Of a stretch of 64,000 nt of DNA, positions 1 to 8,509 are shown one piece after another. Positions within the stretch are counted from its first letter, which is position 1; every line of letters begins with the position of its first letter. The position numbers were made by a program, and so were the translations under genes. This DNA comes from Neolewinella aurantiaca (GTDB taxonomy: Bacteria; Bacteroidota; Bacteroidia; Chitinophagales; Saprospiraceae). The notes beneath the pieces are model-generated. The model saw only the letters and a program-made list of their open reading frames with translations, was not told the DNA's origin and ran no database searches. Where the stretch lies: contig NZ_VOXD01000001.1 in assembly GCF_008014675.1 (NCBI RefSeq), positions 62,001 to 126,000 of the forward strand, written 5' to 3'.

Positions 1-564
1 CTCGTTCTCTTCGGCGGCATTGTATTGATGATCACAGGCTGCAACAGCCTGGTGAGCCAAAACTTCGGCACTCATCGTTTGCGGACGCTTGATGTCACAG
101 AAGCGGACGCCCAGGCCATCGGTGAGGCAGATTTTATCGAGGTCGCAGGTGCAGTGATGGCTAAGGTGGCCGTTACGACCTCAAAGAAAGATTTCTGGGG
201 CAACACGACCGTTTGTCGCCCGCTGCTCAGTCCCGGACAGCAGCAAAGCCTGAACGCAGGAACCGCCATTGAAACTCAGCTCGTTGTCTGCTTCAAAACC
301 GAAGACCCGGCTTGCCACGAAGATCCTGCCTGCCTTCCGTACTCAGGAACCAGAGCCATCGGCCTGGTCGGTGAACCGCAAGACGCAGAACAACTGCTGG
401 CGCAGTTGGCCCAACATCAGATCAGGCTGAAGTCCCCGGTGGTCTTCCTCCAACTGGGAGAAAAACCAATGGCGTGGTACTGGAATTTGCTGATCTTTGT
501 CGGGGGCATCTGCCTGGCCTTTATTCCGGAGGCGATTCGTCATAACCGCAAAGCATCACCTTGA
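1..564 (+). CDS. Partial membrane protein, unknown function
   Basis: The reading frame is open from base 1, so the true start lies upstream; 187 residues are visible. The first visible residues (LVLFGGIVLMITGCNS) are hydrophobic and belong to an N-terminal membrane segment or signal. A soluble stretch of about 130 residues follows, with four cysteines (CFKTEDPACHEDPAC). A C-terminal membrane helix near residues 158-177 (WYWNLLIFVGGICLAFIPEA) is followed by a short basic tail. Two flanking helices with a loop between suggest an extracytoplasmic domain anchored at both ends. I do not recognise the family. The next gene, a lipoprotein, is 146 bp downstream on the same strand. Confidence 0.6.
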   Translation, partial: LVLFGGIVLMITGCNSLVSQNFGTHRLRTLDVTEADAQAIGEADFIEVAGAVMAKVAVTTSKKDFWGNTTVCRPLLSPGQQQSLNAGTAIETQLVVCFKTEDPACHEDPACLPYSGTRAIGLVGEPQDAEQLLAQLAQHQIRLKSPVVFLQLGEKPMAWYWNLLIFVGGICLAFIPEAIRHNRKASP

Positions 565-710
565 TTCTTTGTCTTTCATTGATACAACTTTTGCAATTAG
601 CGCAAACTCTCTTAAGGGAGATCGCTTCCCCCGGAAGTACAGCCTTGTTATTCACAATCCTTCCTCTAAAAGCGTTCTTCTGTTTACTTTCCCCCCAATC
701 AAAATCAACT

Positions 711-1274
711 ATGAAACAGTTTTTACTCTTTTCCCTGGCTCTGACCATTACGCTCTTCTCTGCCTGTGGCGACGACGATGATGTGAGCCCTCTTGTCTTC
801 ATCGGGAACCCCGATGGCTGGATGATCGAAACCATAGAGAGCGATTACCAGGCTCAGGCCGACGCTGCCATTGCGGGTGTTACCGACGAAGAGTTTGCGG
901 CCGCCGGCCGCACCCGCGCCGGGGTGGCCGCAGAATACGACTCTTTGGTAGCAATTGTGACCCTGGTTGAACCCTGCGATCAGGACGATGGCCTTTTCTT
1001 TTCCGTTGAGGGAGCAACCCAGTTGCTGCGTCGCTTTGAGATTTGCGAAAACGGCGACCTGAACGTCCTCGATGTGTTTCACGCCCGGGCTTATGCACTG
1101 AATGCCAGCGCTACAACGATCACCTTCAGGGATGTAACGGGGGCGAACCCGGTAGTGTACGACGTCGATGAACTGAGCGAAAACAACCTTAGTTTTAGCG
1201 GAACGCGTATGGTTTCCGATACCATTGTCGGAGACTTTTCCTACGATATTCAGTACAACCTGATCGCGAACTAA
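711..1274 (+). CDS. Small predicted lipoprotein, unknown function
   Basis: This 187-residue protein starts at the ATG of MKQFLLFS, which opens a clear lipoprotein signal. The hydrophobic stretch ends in LFSAC, followed by GDDDD, the acidic +2 region typical of surface-exposed lipoproteins in Bacteroidota. The frame is open further upstream, but that part would put charged and non-signal sequence before the signal peptide, so I chose this start. The mature part is acidic, contains two more cysteines (EPCDQDD, FEICENG), and ends in beta-rich sequence. No family is recognised. A strong hairpin just after the stop probably ends the transcript. Confidence 0.7.
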   Translation: MKQFLLFSLALTITLFSACGDDDDVSPLVFIGNPDGWMIETIESDYQAQADAAIAGVTDEEFAAAGRTRAGVAAEYDSLVAIVTLVEPCDQDDGLFFSVEGATQLLRRFEICENGDLNVLDVFHARAYALNASATTITFRDVTGANPVVYDVDELSENNLSFSGTRMVSDTIVGDFSYDIQYNLIAN

Positions 1275-1283
1275 AAACCTTCT

Positions 1284-1344
1284 GAGCTTCTGGGGCGGGC
1301 CAAAAGAACCGCGCGCAAGCCGGGAACTCCCGCCCCAGAGGCTC
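1284..1344 (+). terminator. Hairpin after lipoprotein gene
   Basis: The arms at 1284-1299 and 1329-1344 pair over 14 of 16 positions (GAGC/GCTC and CTGGGGCGGG/CCCGCCCCAG, with one 2-base mismatch). The loop is 29 nt. There is no T run, so it may act as a processing or Rho-dependent end rather than a classical intrinsic terminator. Confidence 0.55.
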
Positions 1345-1379
1345 GGGTTGGTTCCAATGTTGCACCGCAGGTGCAATTA

Positions 1380-1540
1380 TACCGGAACCAAAGTGGTTTG
1401 GGACTTTATCGCTTGTTATCGCGGCGTCTGGCGGCGTTGCTGAAAACCTTACCTGGCTCAGGCCAGGCGCGGCTTTCAGCGCCTTACCAGCCACCACGCT
1501 AACGGCGCGCTAATTGTTCCAAACCACTTCGTTTCCGGTA
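1380..1540. mobile_element. 161-bp miniature inverted-repeat element, copy 1
   Basis: This element is 161 bp long, begins TACCGGAA and ends TTCCGGTA. The outer 25 bp are near-perfect inverted repeats. It is flanked by TA on both sides (1378-1379 and 1541-1542), as expected for a TA target duplication. A second copy at 62689-62849 has the same length and differs at only five positions. There is no reading frame inside, so it must move, if at all, by a transposase encoded elsewhere. The TA target suggests an IS630/Tc1-mariner type of transposase (inference). The interior contains a hairpin with a compensatory base change between copies. It lies between the lipoprotein gene and bshB1. Confidence 0.85.
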
Positions 1541-1605
1541 TACCGTCGGGGAACCAAAAACCTTCAGCCGGCAAAAATCGTTTCTTTCCCTTTACCCCGT
1601 GCCTT

Positions 1606-2337
1606 ATGAAAGTAGATATTCTTGCCATCGGCGTCCACCCCGACGACGTCGAGCTCAGCTCCTGCGGAACCCTTCTTCGCCACGCCGATCTCGGCTATAC
1701 CTTTGGCTTGCTCGATCTCACCCGCGGTGAACTCGGAAGCCGTGGTACCGGCGAAATCCGAACCGTAGAAGCGTATAACGCTGCAAAAAAGATGGGCGCG
1801 AAATTCCGGGAAAACCTGGACCTGCCCGACGGGTTCATGACCTATAGCGAGGAAAACCTGCGCAAGATCATTACCGTTCTTCGCCGCTGCCAACCGAAGA
1901 TTGTTCTCGCCAATGCACTTGGCGACCGGCACCCGGACCACGGGCGCGCCGCCAAACTCGTTGCCGACGCCTGTTTTTATAGTGGCCTCGTTAAGATCGA
2001 AACCATCGGCGACGACGGCCAGCCTCAGGAGAAATGGCGCCCCGATGCTGTTTATCACTACATCCAGGACCGCAACCGGAAGCCTGATTTTGTGGTCGAT
2101 ATTTCGGCTTATATCTCTAAGAAAATGGAGTGTATCCGCTGCTACCGCTCTCAATTCGACGATCACGAATCCAACGAGTACAGCGCGGAGGTGAAGACAC
2201 CAATAAGCGGGAAAGACTTCATGGCTTTCATTGAAGCGAAAGGGCGCAGTTTAGGCCGCGAAGCCGGCTATGAATTCGCCGAGGGATTCGAAACCGCCCG
2301 GTATCCGGGCGTAAGCGATCTTTTTGACCTGAAGTAA
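1606..2337 (+). CDS. bshB1: Bacillithiol biosynthesis deacetylase BshB1
   Basis: This 243-residue protein matches the BshB1 branch of the LmbE-like deacetylases. These enzymes remove the acetyl group from N-acetylglucosaminyl-malate, the second step of bacillithiol synthesis, in the cytoplasm. The metal-binding motif HPDD is at residues 11-14, and the second motif, DRHPDH, is at about 107-112. The conserved segments LTRGELGSRGT and CYRSQF are also present. Length is normal for the family. It stands alone, with the neighbour downstream on the opposite strand. The other bacillithiol genes (bshA, bshC) are not in the window. The assignment is by family motifs; start codon ATG. Confidence 0.93.
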   Translation: MKVDILAIGVHPDDVELSSCGTLLRHADLGYTFGLLDLTRGELGSRGTGEIRTVEAYNAAKKMGAKFRENLDLPDGFMTYSEENLRKIITVLRRCQPKIVLANALGDRHPDHGRAAKLVADACFYSGLVKIETIGDDGQPQEKWRPDAVYHYIQDRNRKPDFVVDISAYISKKMECIRCYRSQFDDHESNEYSAEVKTPISGKDFMAFIEAKGRSLGREAGYEFAEGFETARYPGVSDLFDLK

Positions 2338-2394
2338 AGTCGTGCCAGGAGGCGATCCTTCGTACACCGTCAGAAAACCATCCGTTCAACTCTC

Positions 2395-2414
2395 TTTGCA
2401 CCCGCGTCCGCGCC
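2395..2414 (+). repeat. Dispersed 20-bp motif, forward
   Basis: One mismatch to the consensus TTTGCACCTGCGTCCGCGCC that recurs across the window. It lies between two convergent genes. Confidence 0.8.
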
Positions 2415-2420
2415 AGACAA

Positions 2421-3755
2421 TCACACGTTGCCGGTATTGCGCAAAGCCATCACGAGATCGGCGTAAGCCTGCTGCCAGCCCTGCCATCCGTACTCTTCCG
2501 CAAAACTGGAATTGTGCCACAGTAACATGAAGTCGCCTCCGAAGGGGCGGACGGCACTGGCCAGGTTTGTCGTGTAGGTGACGGCAGCTTCCGGGCCCAG
2601 CCCGAGGTAGTTTTTCAGCGTAACGTCCATCGCCACGAAGGGGTGAACCGTAAGACCGGTTGCTTCTTCTTTTTCGAGATCGTACCAGAAAAACGGCAGG
2701 TTGGTACCGGCCCGCCAACCGGCTTCATCGGCGTACCCCATCGTGTAGTCGTGGGTGATTCCCGCGCTCCGCAGGTCGCGATAGGTCGCTGGCAGCCTGA
2801 ATCGTAAAAAATGCTGGCGGGAATGCCGAACGGCCCGCCCGGTAAGTTTGGCCAGCCTTTCAACTTCTGTACGTAGAATTTCCGGGCTGTCGCTCGCCCG
2901 GTAGCTGGGGTGAATACCAACATCGTTCGTTGATGATAGCTCCCTGATCAATGCCTGCTGCGCAGCAGGAAGCGGGTAGGGATTGGGGTCTCTTCGGTCG
3001 GTGTTATCGGCCAGGAGCCAAAACCAGATCGGGTTCAGTGCCGCTTCATCAGGGCCCGGGGGCAGGTGCAGGGCATGCAGAATAGCAAGGCTTTGGTAGG
3101 GATCGCGCTCCGGCGAAGAGGTGAACCTCTTCCAGGCGCGGGCGGGATGACCGGTCAGCAAATCACGAAAGCCCGCGGCTGCGCCGCGGACGCCACGGTG
3201 CTGCCAGGCCCAGAGGATGTCTATGTCGTAGCTCGGTCGAAAGCGCCAGGGGTGGACTTTGGTGGGGGGAAGCTCCGGGAAAACTGTCCGTAGCTTATGG
3301 TCCAGAACCGCCGCCCATTCCCGAACGACCGGTCGGTGCAGGTACCCGTTCGTCCTGGCGTGGCTCTCCGCTGCGGGAAACCTGTTGTGAGCATCGGCAG
3401 CGAATGGCTGGTATTCCTCGTAGCGCGAGAGGGCGTAAAAGCAGCAGGCCAGGTAATCTGGTATTCCGTCAACCAGAAAAAAAGCGGGAACTCCGTCCTT
3501 GGTGCTTACCCGCAAGTCGTTTGTTTCCGGTGCTCCTCCGTGCAGGATCGGGTGCGCCGGCAGGCGTAAGTAGGTTTCGTCTTCGAAATCCACGGAAATT
3601 GATACTTTCGCCCCGCTTCCGGCCTTCTTCCAGCGGTCCGGGTCGGTCATCAAACGGAGATCGTAGCCCAGGTCCCGGCTGAGTTCCTTCAGCACGTAGC
3701 GCAACCGTGGGTGGCGGTGTCTGCTGAAAACGGGGATGACAGTGGGGGAGGGCAT
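2421..3755 (-). CDS. Polysaccharide deacetylase-like protein (DUF7033 type)
   Basis: This 444-residue cytoplasmic-looking protein without signal peptide fits a Bacteroidota family annotated as polysaccharide deacetylase, with an N-terminal DUF7033-like region (residues about 1-130). It is followed by a catalytic-like domain starting near PSYDIDILWAW, where the YDID motif takes the place of the metal-binding Asp of carbohydrate esterase 4 enzymes. Later conserved pieces are VGIHPSYRAS and RQHFLRFRLP. These resemble NodB-fold motifs (HPS, RxHFL), but I cannot confirm activity. Members often occur near surface polysaccharide genes; none are adjacent here. It is convergent with bshB1 and divergent from the next gene. 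Confidence 0.75.
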   Translation of the reverse strand: MPSPTVIPVFSRHRHPRLRYVLKELSRDLGYDLRLMTDPDRWKKAGSGAKVSISVDFEDETYLRLPAHPILHGGAPETNDLRVSTKDGVPAFFLVDGIPDYLACCFYALSRYEEYQPFAADAHNRFPAAESHARTNGYLHRPVVREWAAVLDHKLRTVFPELPPTKVHPWRFRPSYDIDILWAWQHRGVRGAAAGFRDLLTGHPARAWKRFTSSPERDPYQSLAILHALHLPPGPDEAALNPIWFWLLADNTDRRDPNPYPLPAAQQALIRELSSTNDVGIHPSYRASDSPEILRTEVERLAKLTGRAVRHSRQHFLRFRLPATYRDLRSAGITHDYTMGYADEAGWRAGTNLPFFWYDLEKEEATGLTVHPFVAMDVTLKNYLGLGPEAAVTYTTNLASAVRPFGGDFMLLWHNSSFAEEYGWQGWQQAYADLVMALRNTGNV

Positions 3756-3963
3756 AACGCTAAGGTAGGGGAACTTCCAGTGTTTTTACTATGCCGTTGA
3801 TGTTTCAATTGCTGTGTATGGTTCCTCCTTCGGGGTGAATGACGGTTACTCTTCGTCAAATTCAATTCGATTGTGTGAAACTTAACCTGTTCCAAATGCA
3901 ATACTGAGCCGGCTGAAAACATTTAATTAGCTGCCGCCTTCTATAATCCCCAGTCAGAAACAC

Positions 3964-5676
3964 ATGAATCGCCAATTACTAAGCTTTTTGCTTTTTATCG
4001 CCATTTTATCTACTTCCGTCACCCTTGATGCGCAGCGTCGTAACCGAAAAAACAGTGAGCCGGAGTGGCCGCCTCAACGTGCTTATGGCCGTACCACCCT
4101 CGGTAATGCGTTGCAGGACATTTTTCAACGGCATTACGATTTCTGCGGATTCACTAAAGCCGAGGGCAAACGTGATTACACACCACCTACCATCGAACGC
4201 TTTTTGGGTAAACGTACCCTGCGCACACGAGTGGAAAAAGCCGATATCAACGGAGGCAATCTGTTGAGTTACATTTTTACCGAAGATGAAACCGGTTACC
4301 CGCTGGAGATGATTCGCTACCGCGCAGATCAACTACTGTACAACGAAGCGGATGGAGTAAACCTTTTGCCCGAACCCCGGCCGGGATTTGATGCCTTCCT
4401 GCTAACGAAAAACTGTAGTGGTTTCCTCAAAGCAGCGCTGGACGGAGGCCTCAAACCTCCTTATTCCTCCTTCGGAACAGCTCTCGATACCGACAGCCGG
4501 CGCAACAGTACCGTGGTGGCAATGGCGGGTAGCTTCGTGAGTCCGCTCAACGAAATCCTGAACGCCAACGATGCCCGGACCACCGAGCTCATGGCGCGCC
4601 TCTGGCGCTTCTACCAGGATCACCCCGAATATGCCGGTAAGGCTTATTTCCTCACTCAGTTCGAAGGGGTTAGCCTTAAGCACCTGACGGATGCCGCCGA
4701 GGTTGCAAAGTCGGAACAAACCCTTGGTGTCAATGTAGCTATTCCTTTGGCCGGATCGATCAATACCTCCGTGAACCGCTCCCGCACAAGTGATAACACC
4801 TTTGGCGGTACCGACTGGGAGACCATCGTTTATACCGATTTTGCGGGCCCTTACCAACGTGACCGCCTCTTTGCCCGCTTGCCTTCTCCCCAGGATATTG
4901 AGAATTATTTCCGTAACACGCCCGTGGTAAGTGCTAATGGCCAGCCGATGCCATTACGGGAAGGGGGATCTCACCAGCACTCCGTCAACATCGACGGATT
5001 GCCCGCCGGCCTGGCCGGCGCTGGCTGGCGGATTGATAACCTCCGGGGTGGAGCCTACCGGGGCGCTCCTTCTCTTCAGGTAACTTCCCACGGCGATGCC
5101 GGTTTATCTTTTTCCGTAGATGGCAATACTTCTCCAGACCTGTTCCCCCAGGACCAGCCCGGAGCCATTGCGAACGTACCGCTTTACTACGAGTTGGTAT
5201 TGCCCGCCCGTGGCAATTTACCCGCTCTCCGCATTCCAGTCAGCCGCCGACTGCCAACGTCGATGCATCCACTTACGGATATGGCTGGTACACGCTTCGA
5301 GCTGCAGCGTAAAAACAACGGGCAGTACGCCTTCCGCTGGTACCTGACCCTTAATGTCAACGATACTGAAAACCCGCTCGATCCAACCGGGAAGTTCGAA
5401 GCCATCGAAATCACCGCCGGGTACCCCGACGACCCTGTCGATCTCCGCACGGTAGAAACTACTTTTGATCGTTTCCGCTCTACTATGACTGTCATACTGG
5501 AAACCAACTCCACCTGGCCACTTGACGTCATTGATGACCGTAATATGCGGACCCTGCCGTTGAAGCTGCAGACGTGCATGCCGGTGAAGGATGGATATAG
5601 CGTATGCCGTCGGCCCATCTCTACGCGCCTGGCGGTGCCCCGGATCCGGACTTATGTGCCGGTTAAGATTGATTAA
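3964..5676 (+). CDS. Secreted protein of unknown function
   Basis: This 570-residue protein has an N-terminal signal peptide (MNRQLLSFLLFIAILSTS, cleavage probably after LDAQ). The mature protein has no membrane helix. It starts with a basic stretch (RRNRKNSEPEW), then alternates helical and beta-rich segments. Three cysteines near the C-terminus (QTCMPVKDGYSVCRR and an earlier CGF) could form disulfides. No lipobox and no type IX sorting tail is visible, so it is probably periplasmic. I do not recognise the family. It is transcribed away from the deacetylase-like gene through a 208-bp shared upstream region and is followed by 272 bp without a gene. Confidence 0.7.
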   Translation: MNRQLLSFLLFIAILSTSVTLDAQRRNRKNSEPEWPPQRAYGRTTLGNALQDIFQRHYDFCGFTKAEGKRDYTPPTIERFLGKRTLRTRVEKADINGGNLLSYIFTEDETGYPLEMIRYRADQLLYNEADGVNLLPEPRPGFDAFLLTKNCSGFLKAALDGGLKPPYSSFGTALDTDSRRNSTVVAMAGSFVSPLNEILNANDARTTELMARLWRFYQDHPEYAGKAYFLTQFEGVSLKHLTDAAEVAKSEQTLGVNVAIPLAGSINTSVNRSRTSDNTFGGTDWETIVYTDFAGPYQRDRLFARLPSPQDIENYFRNTPVVSANGQPMPLREGGSHQHSVNIDGLPAGLAGAGWRIDNLRGGAYRGAPSLQVTSHGDAGLSFSVDGNTSPDLFPQDQPGAIANVPLYYELVLPARGNLPALRIPVSRRLPTSMHPLTDMAGTRFELQRKNNGQYAFRWYLTLNVNDTENPLDPTGKFEAIEITAGYPDDPVDLRTVETTFDRFRSTMTVILETNSTWPLDVIDDRNMRTLPLKLQTCMPVKDGYSVCRRPISTRLAVPRIRTYVPVKID

Positions 5677-5948
5677 TGCACAGCTCCATGGCAGTTACCC
5701 GGCCGCTTTCACCCCCGGTGAGCCGCCGGCAGTAGCGACCTCCGGTAGCGCAGCGCCTATGGCCACCGTACCGCGAGGATGTTTCTTCTGTTCTCCGCCG
5801 CAGGCGGAGGCCAGCCGCTGTGGTATCTCTTTGGACTTTGTTACGGGGCCATTTAACCTCCCGTATCAGCAATCCGTCGAAAAACCACTAACCAAATAAG
5901 ATTTATCCTTCTCCAGATCTTAGTTTTACCCGGAAAGCACCATTCTCT

Positions 5949-6710
5949 ATGTCAATCATAAAAATAAGTAACCTGCAAAAAGCCTACGGCTCAAAATCTG
6001 TACTGAGAGGTATAGACCTAAGTGTGGAAGCAGGCCAGATCATCGGTTACATCGGCCCTAACGGTGCGGGTAAGTCGACCACTATCCGCATCCTTGCTGG
6101 ATTGGACAAAAACTATACTGGTGATGTGGAAGTGCTGGGCTTTGACGTGAAGAAAGACCCAATGGAGGTCAAGCGGCGCATCGGGTATATCCCCGAAGCG
6201 GCCGAGATTTACGAGATGCTGACGCCGAAAGAATTCTACGAGCTTGTTGGTGGTCTTCAGGATTTACCGTGGGAAACCACCCAAAAGCGCGCCAGCCGCC
6301 TTCAGGAATACCTTGACCTGAAGTACAGCCCCGACCAGCGCATCGACACCTTCAGCAAGGGGATGAAACAAAAAGTGCTGCTCATCAGTGGCCTCTTGCA
6401 CGATCCCGACCTGATCTTCCTTGATGAACCCCTGGCTGGCCTCGATGCCAACTCCGTCATCCGGGTGAAGGATTTACTGCAACAGCTTACCGAACGTGGG
6501 AAGACCATTTTTTACAGCTCCCACATCATGGAAGTGGTGGAAAAGATCAGCGACCGCATCATCCTGCTCAACGACGGCAAGATCGCTGCCAACGGCACCT
6601 TTGCCGAAATCAACGCCCAGGCTCACAGCGGTAGCCTCGAGACCCTATTCTCTCAACTGACGGGCGGCTCCGCAGCCAGAACCGACTTTGACTTCACTGC
6701 TGATGAATAA
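5949..6710 (+). CDS. ABC transporter ATP-binding protein
   Basis: This 253-residue cytoplasmic ATPase has Walker A GPNGAGKST at residues 36-44, a signature FSKGMKQK, Walker B LIFLDEPLAGLD, and the H-loop YSSHIMEVV. The degenerate signature and the short C-terminal tail are typical of ABC-2 exporter ATPases (CcmA/NatA-like). The next gene, a large multi-spanning protein, overlaps it by 8 bp, so the two are almost surely translated together as one exporter. The substrate is unknown. It resembles GldA in overall organisation, but a better GldA candidate is encoded at 44021. Confidence 0.9.
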   Translation: MSIIKISNLQKAYGSKSVLRGIDLSVEAGQIIGYIGPNGAGKSTTIRILAGLDKNYTGDVEVLGFDVKKDPMEVKRRIGYIPEAAEIYEMLTPKEFYELVGGLQDLPWETTQKRASRLQEYLDLKYSPDQRIDTFSKGMKQKVLLISGLLHDPDLIFLDEPLAGLDANSVIRVKDLLQQLTERGKTIFYSSHIMEVVEKISDRIILLNDGKIAANGTFAEINAQAHSGSLETLFSQLTGGSAARTDFDFTADE

Positions 6711-8370
6711 GCTGTTCCTCTGGCTGGTAAGCCTGTTCAACCCCGTCTGGCGTAGTATCGGTGCCGATCCTAAAGCCATCTACCTCATACTAAAGGCCAA
6801 ACTCCTGATGGACGATCGGGGTGGCATGATGATGGGCCAGCGCCAGAAGCGCAAGAAGGGGATGGAGTATATGACTTTCATCTTCATCGGCATCTTCGGG
6901 TTGTGTTTGGTCGGGCTTTTTATGATTACGGAGCATTATGCGACTGCCGTCGGGTTAGGATTCAGTATGTGGGTTGCGTTCATTGGTATGATGCTGATTA
7001 CTGAAATGAGCGAAAACCTTTTCGATCAACGTGACCTCTACGTATTGCTCAGCCGACCAATCAACGATTTTACCCTGAGCATCAGCCGGATACTTCACAT
7101 TGCGGTGTTTGCCGGAAAATTTGGCCTCTGCCTTGGTTTGCCGACCCTGGTCTACCTCGCCGTTTTCGCCGGAGCCTGGCCCGCTTTCGTGTACTTTCTC
7201 CTCTCCATATTGACCATCGTTATCACCATGACGGGGACCCTTGTATTCTACCTGCTCCTGCTCCGTCATGTTGATTCAGCGAAGCTGAAGAAAATCGTTG
7301 GTTATTTTCAGATAGTGGCAACCTTCTTCTTTTTCATTGCCTACCAGTTGCCCAGCCTGATTGGCGACGTAAAGGTTCTGCAGAACATCGTAGTGGTGGG
7401 CAAACCGTTAGGGTTTACGTTTCCCGGGCTCTGGCTTGGTGGCTTGTACGAAGCGATGACAACAACGACGGCCAGTCCGTTGGCCTACGCACAGGGGCTT
7501 CTGGCCCTGATCGCCGCAGGTACAGGATTGTGGTTTTACATAAGGCAAAGCAGAGGCTACGCCGACCGTTTGCTGCAACTGCGCGTGGCAGGAGCAGAAA
7601 ACGCTGCTGAACCGCAAGGCACAACGAGCACTTCCGGTAGCAAATCTCCTGTCCGTGATTTTCTGGCGGGCTGGCTGACCCGGCCGAATCAGGAACGGGT
7701 GTCGTTCCGTTTTCACTGGAACGTGATGCTGCGGGATATGGGCTTCAAGCAGCGCACTTACCCTTCTTTGGTTTATCTGCCGGTCATCCTCGTTATCACC
7801 ATTTTCAGGGACGCATTTATGGGAGAGGAAGAATTTTCGTTGGGCGACGGAATGATGCTGATGCTGCTCTATTTTCTATTGTGGATATTGCTCATCCCTC
7901 TGGGCCAAACGAAGTACAGCGAAAATTACCGGTCAAGTTGGATATTTGAGGCAACGGCCAACCCATACCCCAACCGAATCTATTACGGCCAGTTCATGGC
8001 GGTTCTGGGCATGTTCTATCTCCCGATGGCCCTGCTGATTTACACCGCTGTTCTGATCTATTGGGGCCCTTCTCACTGGATCGACATCCTTCTGGCGATG
8101 GGCACTACGCTTCTATTTACCCTGGTCTATAACCAGACGGACAAGGACGCTCCTTTCTCCCGTTCGAAGGAAGACGCCAAATTCGGGAATATCGGACCTT
8201 TTTTACTGGTAGCCTTTCTGGGGAGTATCTTTGGTTTCGGGCACTGGGCGCTGCAACTTTTTCCTTACGTCCTGATGGCGGCTACAGTAGTGGTATGGTG
8301 TGTTTTGCTGGGTTGGATATGGTATTTGCGCAGAGATACAAACGGGGGCGCGGCCGCAGGTACATGGTGA
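6703..8370 (+). CDS. ABC-2 type permease, large
   Basis: This 555-residue protein begins at the ATG that overlaps the stop of the ATPase gene (ATGAATAA). An upstream TTG in frame would overlap further and is less likely. It has about 11-12 hydrophobic segments in two blocks, separated by a soluble linker (residues about 300-335, rich in Gly/Ser/Thr/Pro) and a cytoplasmic part beginning with RPNQERVSFRFHW. This two-block layout suggests a fused or unusually long permease rather than the common 6-helix ABC-2 subunit. It presumably forms a homodimer with the upstream ATPase. The substrate is unknown. The last codons coincide with a copy of the dispersed 20-bp motif. Confidence 0.82.
   Translation: MNKLFLWLVSLFNPVWRSIGADPKAIYLILKAKLLMDDRGGMMMGQRQKRKKGMEYMTFIFIGIFGLCLVGLFMITEHYATAVGLGFSMWVAFIGMMLITEMSENLFDQRDLYVLLSRPINDFTLSISRILHIAVFAGKFGLCLGLPTLVYLAVFAGAWPAFVYFLLSILTIVITMTGTLVFYLLLLRHVDSAKLKKIVGYFQIVATFFFFIAYQLPSLIGDVKVLQNIVVVGKPLGFTFPGLWLGGLYEAMTTTTASPLAYAQGLLALIAAGTGLWFYIRQSRGYADRLLQLRVAGAENAAEPQGTTSTSGSKSPVRDFLAGWLTRPNQERVSFRFHWNVMLRDMGFKQRTYPSLVYLPVILVITIFRDAFMGEEEFSLGDGMMLMLLYFLLWILLIPLGQTKYSENYRSSWIFEATANPYPNRIYYGQFMAVLGMFYLPMALLIYTAVLIYWGPSHWIDILLAMGTTLLFTLVYNQTDKDAPFSRSKEDAKFGNIGPFLLVAFLGSIFGFGHWALQLFPYVLMAATVVVWCVLLGWIWYLRRDTNGGAAAGTW
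8347..8366 (-). repeat. Dispersed 20-bp motif, reverse, in permease 3' end
   Basis: Four mismatches to the consensus. It encodes the Ala-Ala-Ala-Gly end of the permease. Confidence 0.55.
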
Positions 8371-8509
8371 GGTTAGAGGCATAGTTGTGCACCGGCCCGG
8401 GGCCAGGATCTTTGGCCGGGATGCCATTCGCAGGCACTCGGCTCAAATATTCCTGATACCTTTTGTGTAATGTTGAACAACGGATCATCCAGTACCTAAA
8501 ACACCCCAC

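Noticed and set aside
5663-5872. A 69-codon minus-strand frame after the secreted protein gene
   Set aside because: It is very rich in Arg/Gly from GC-rich sequence, has no start context, and overlaps the 3' end of a real gene.
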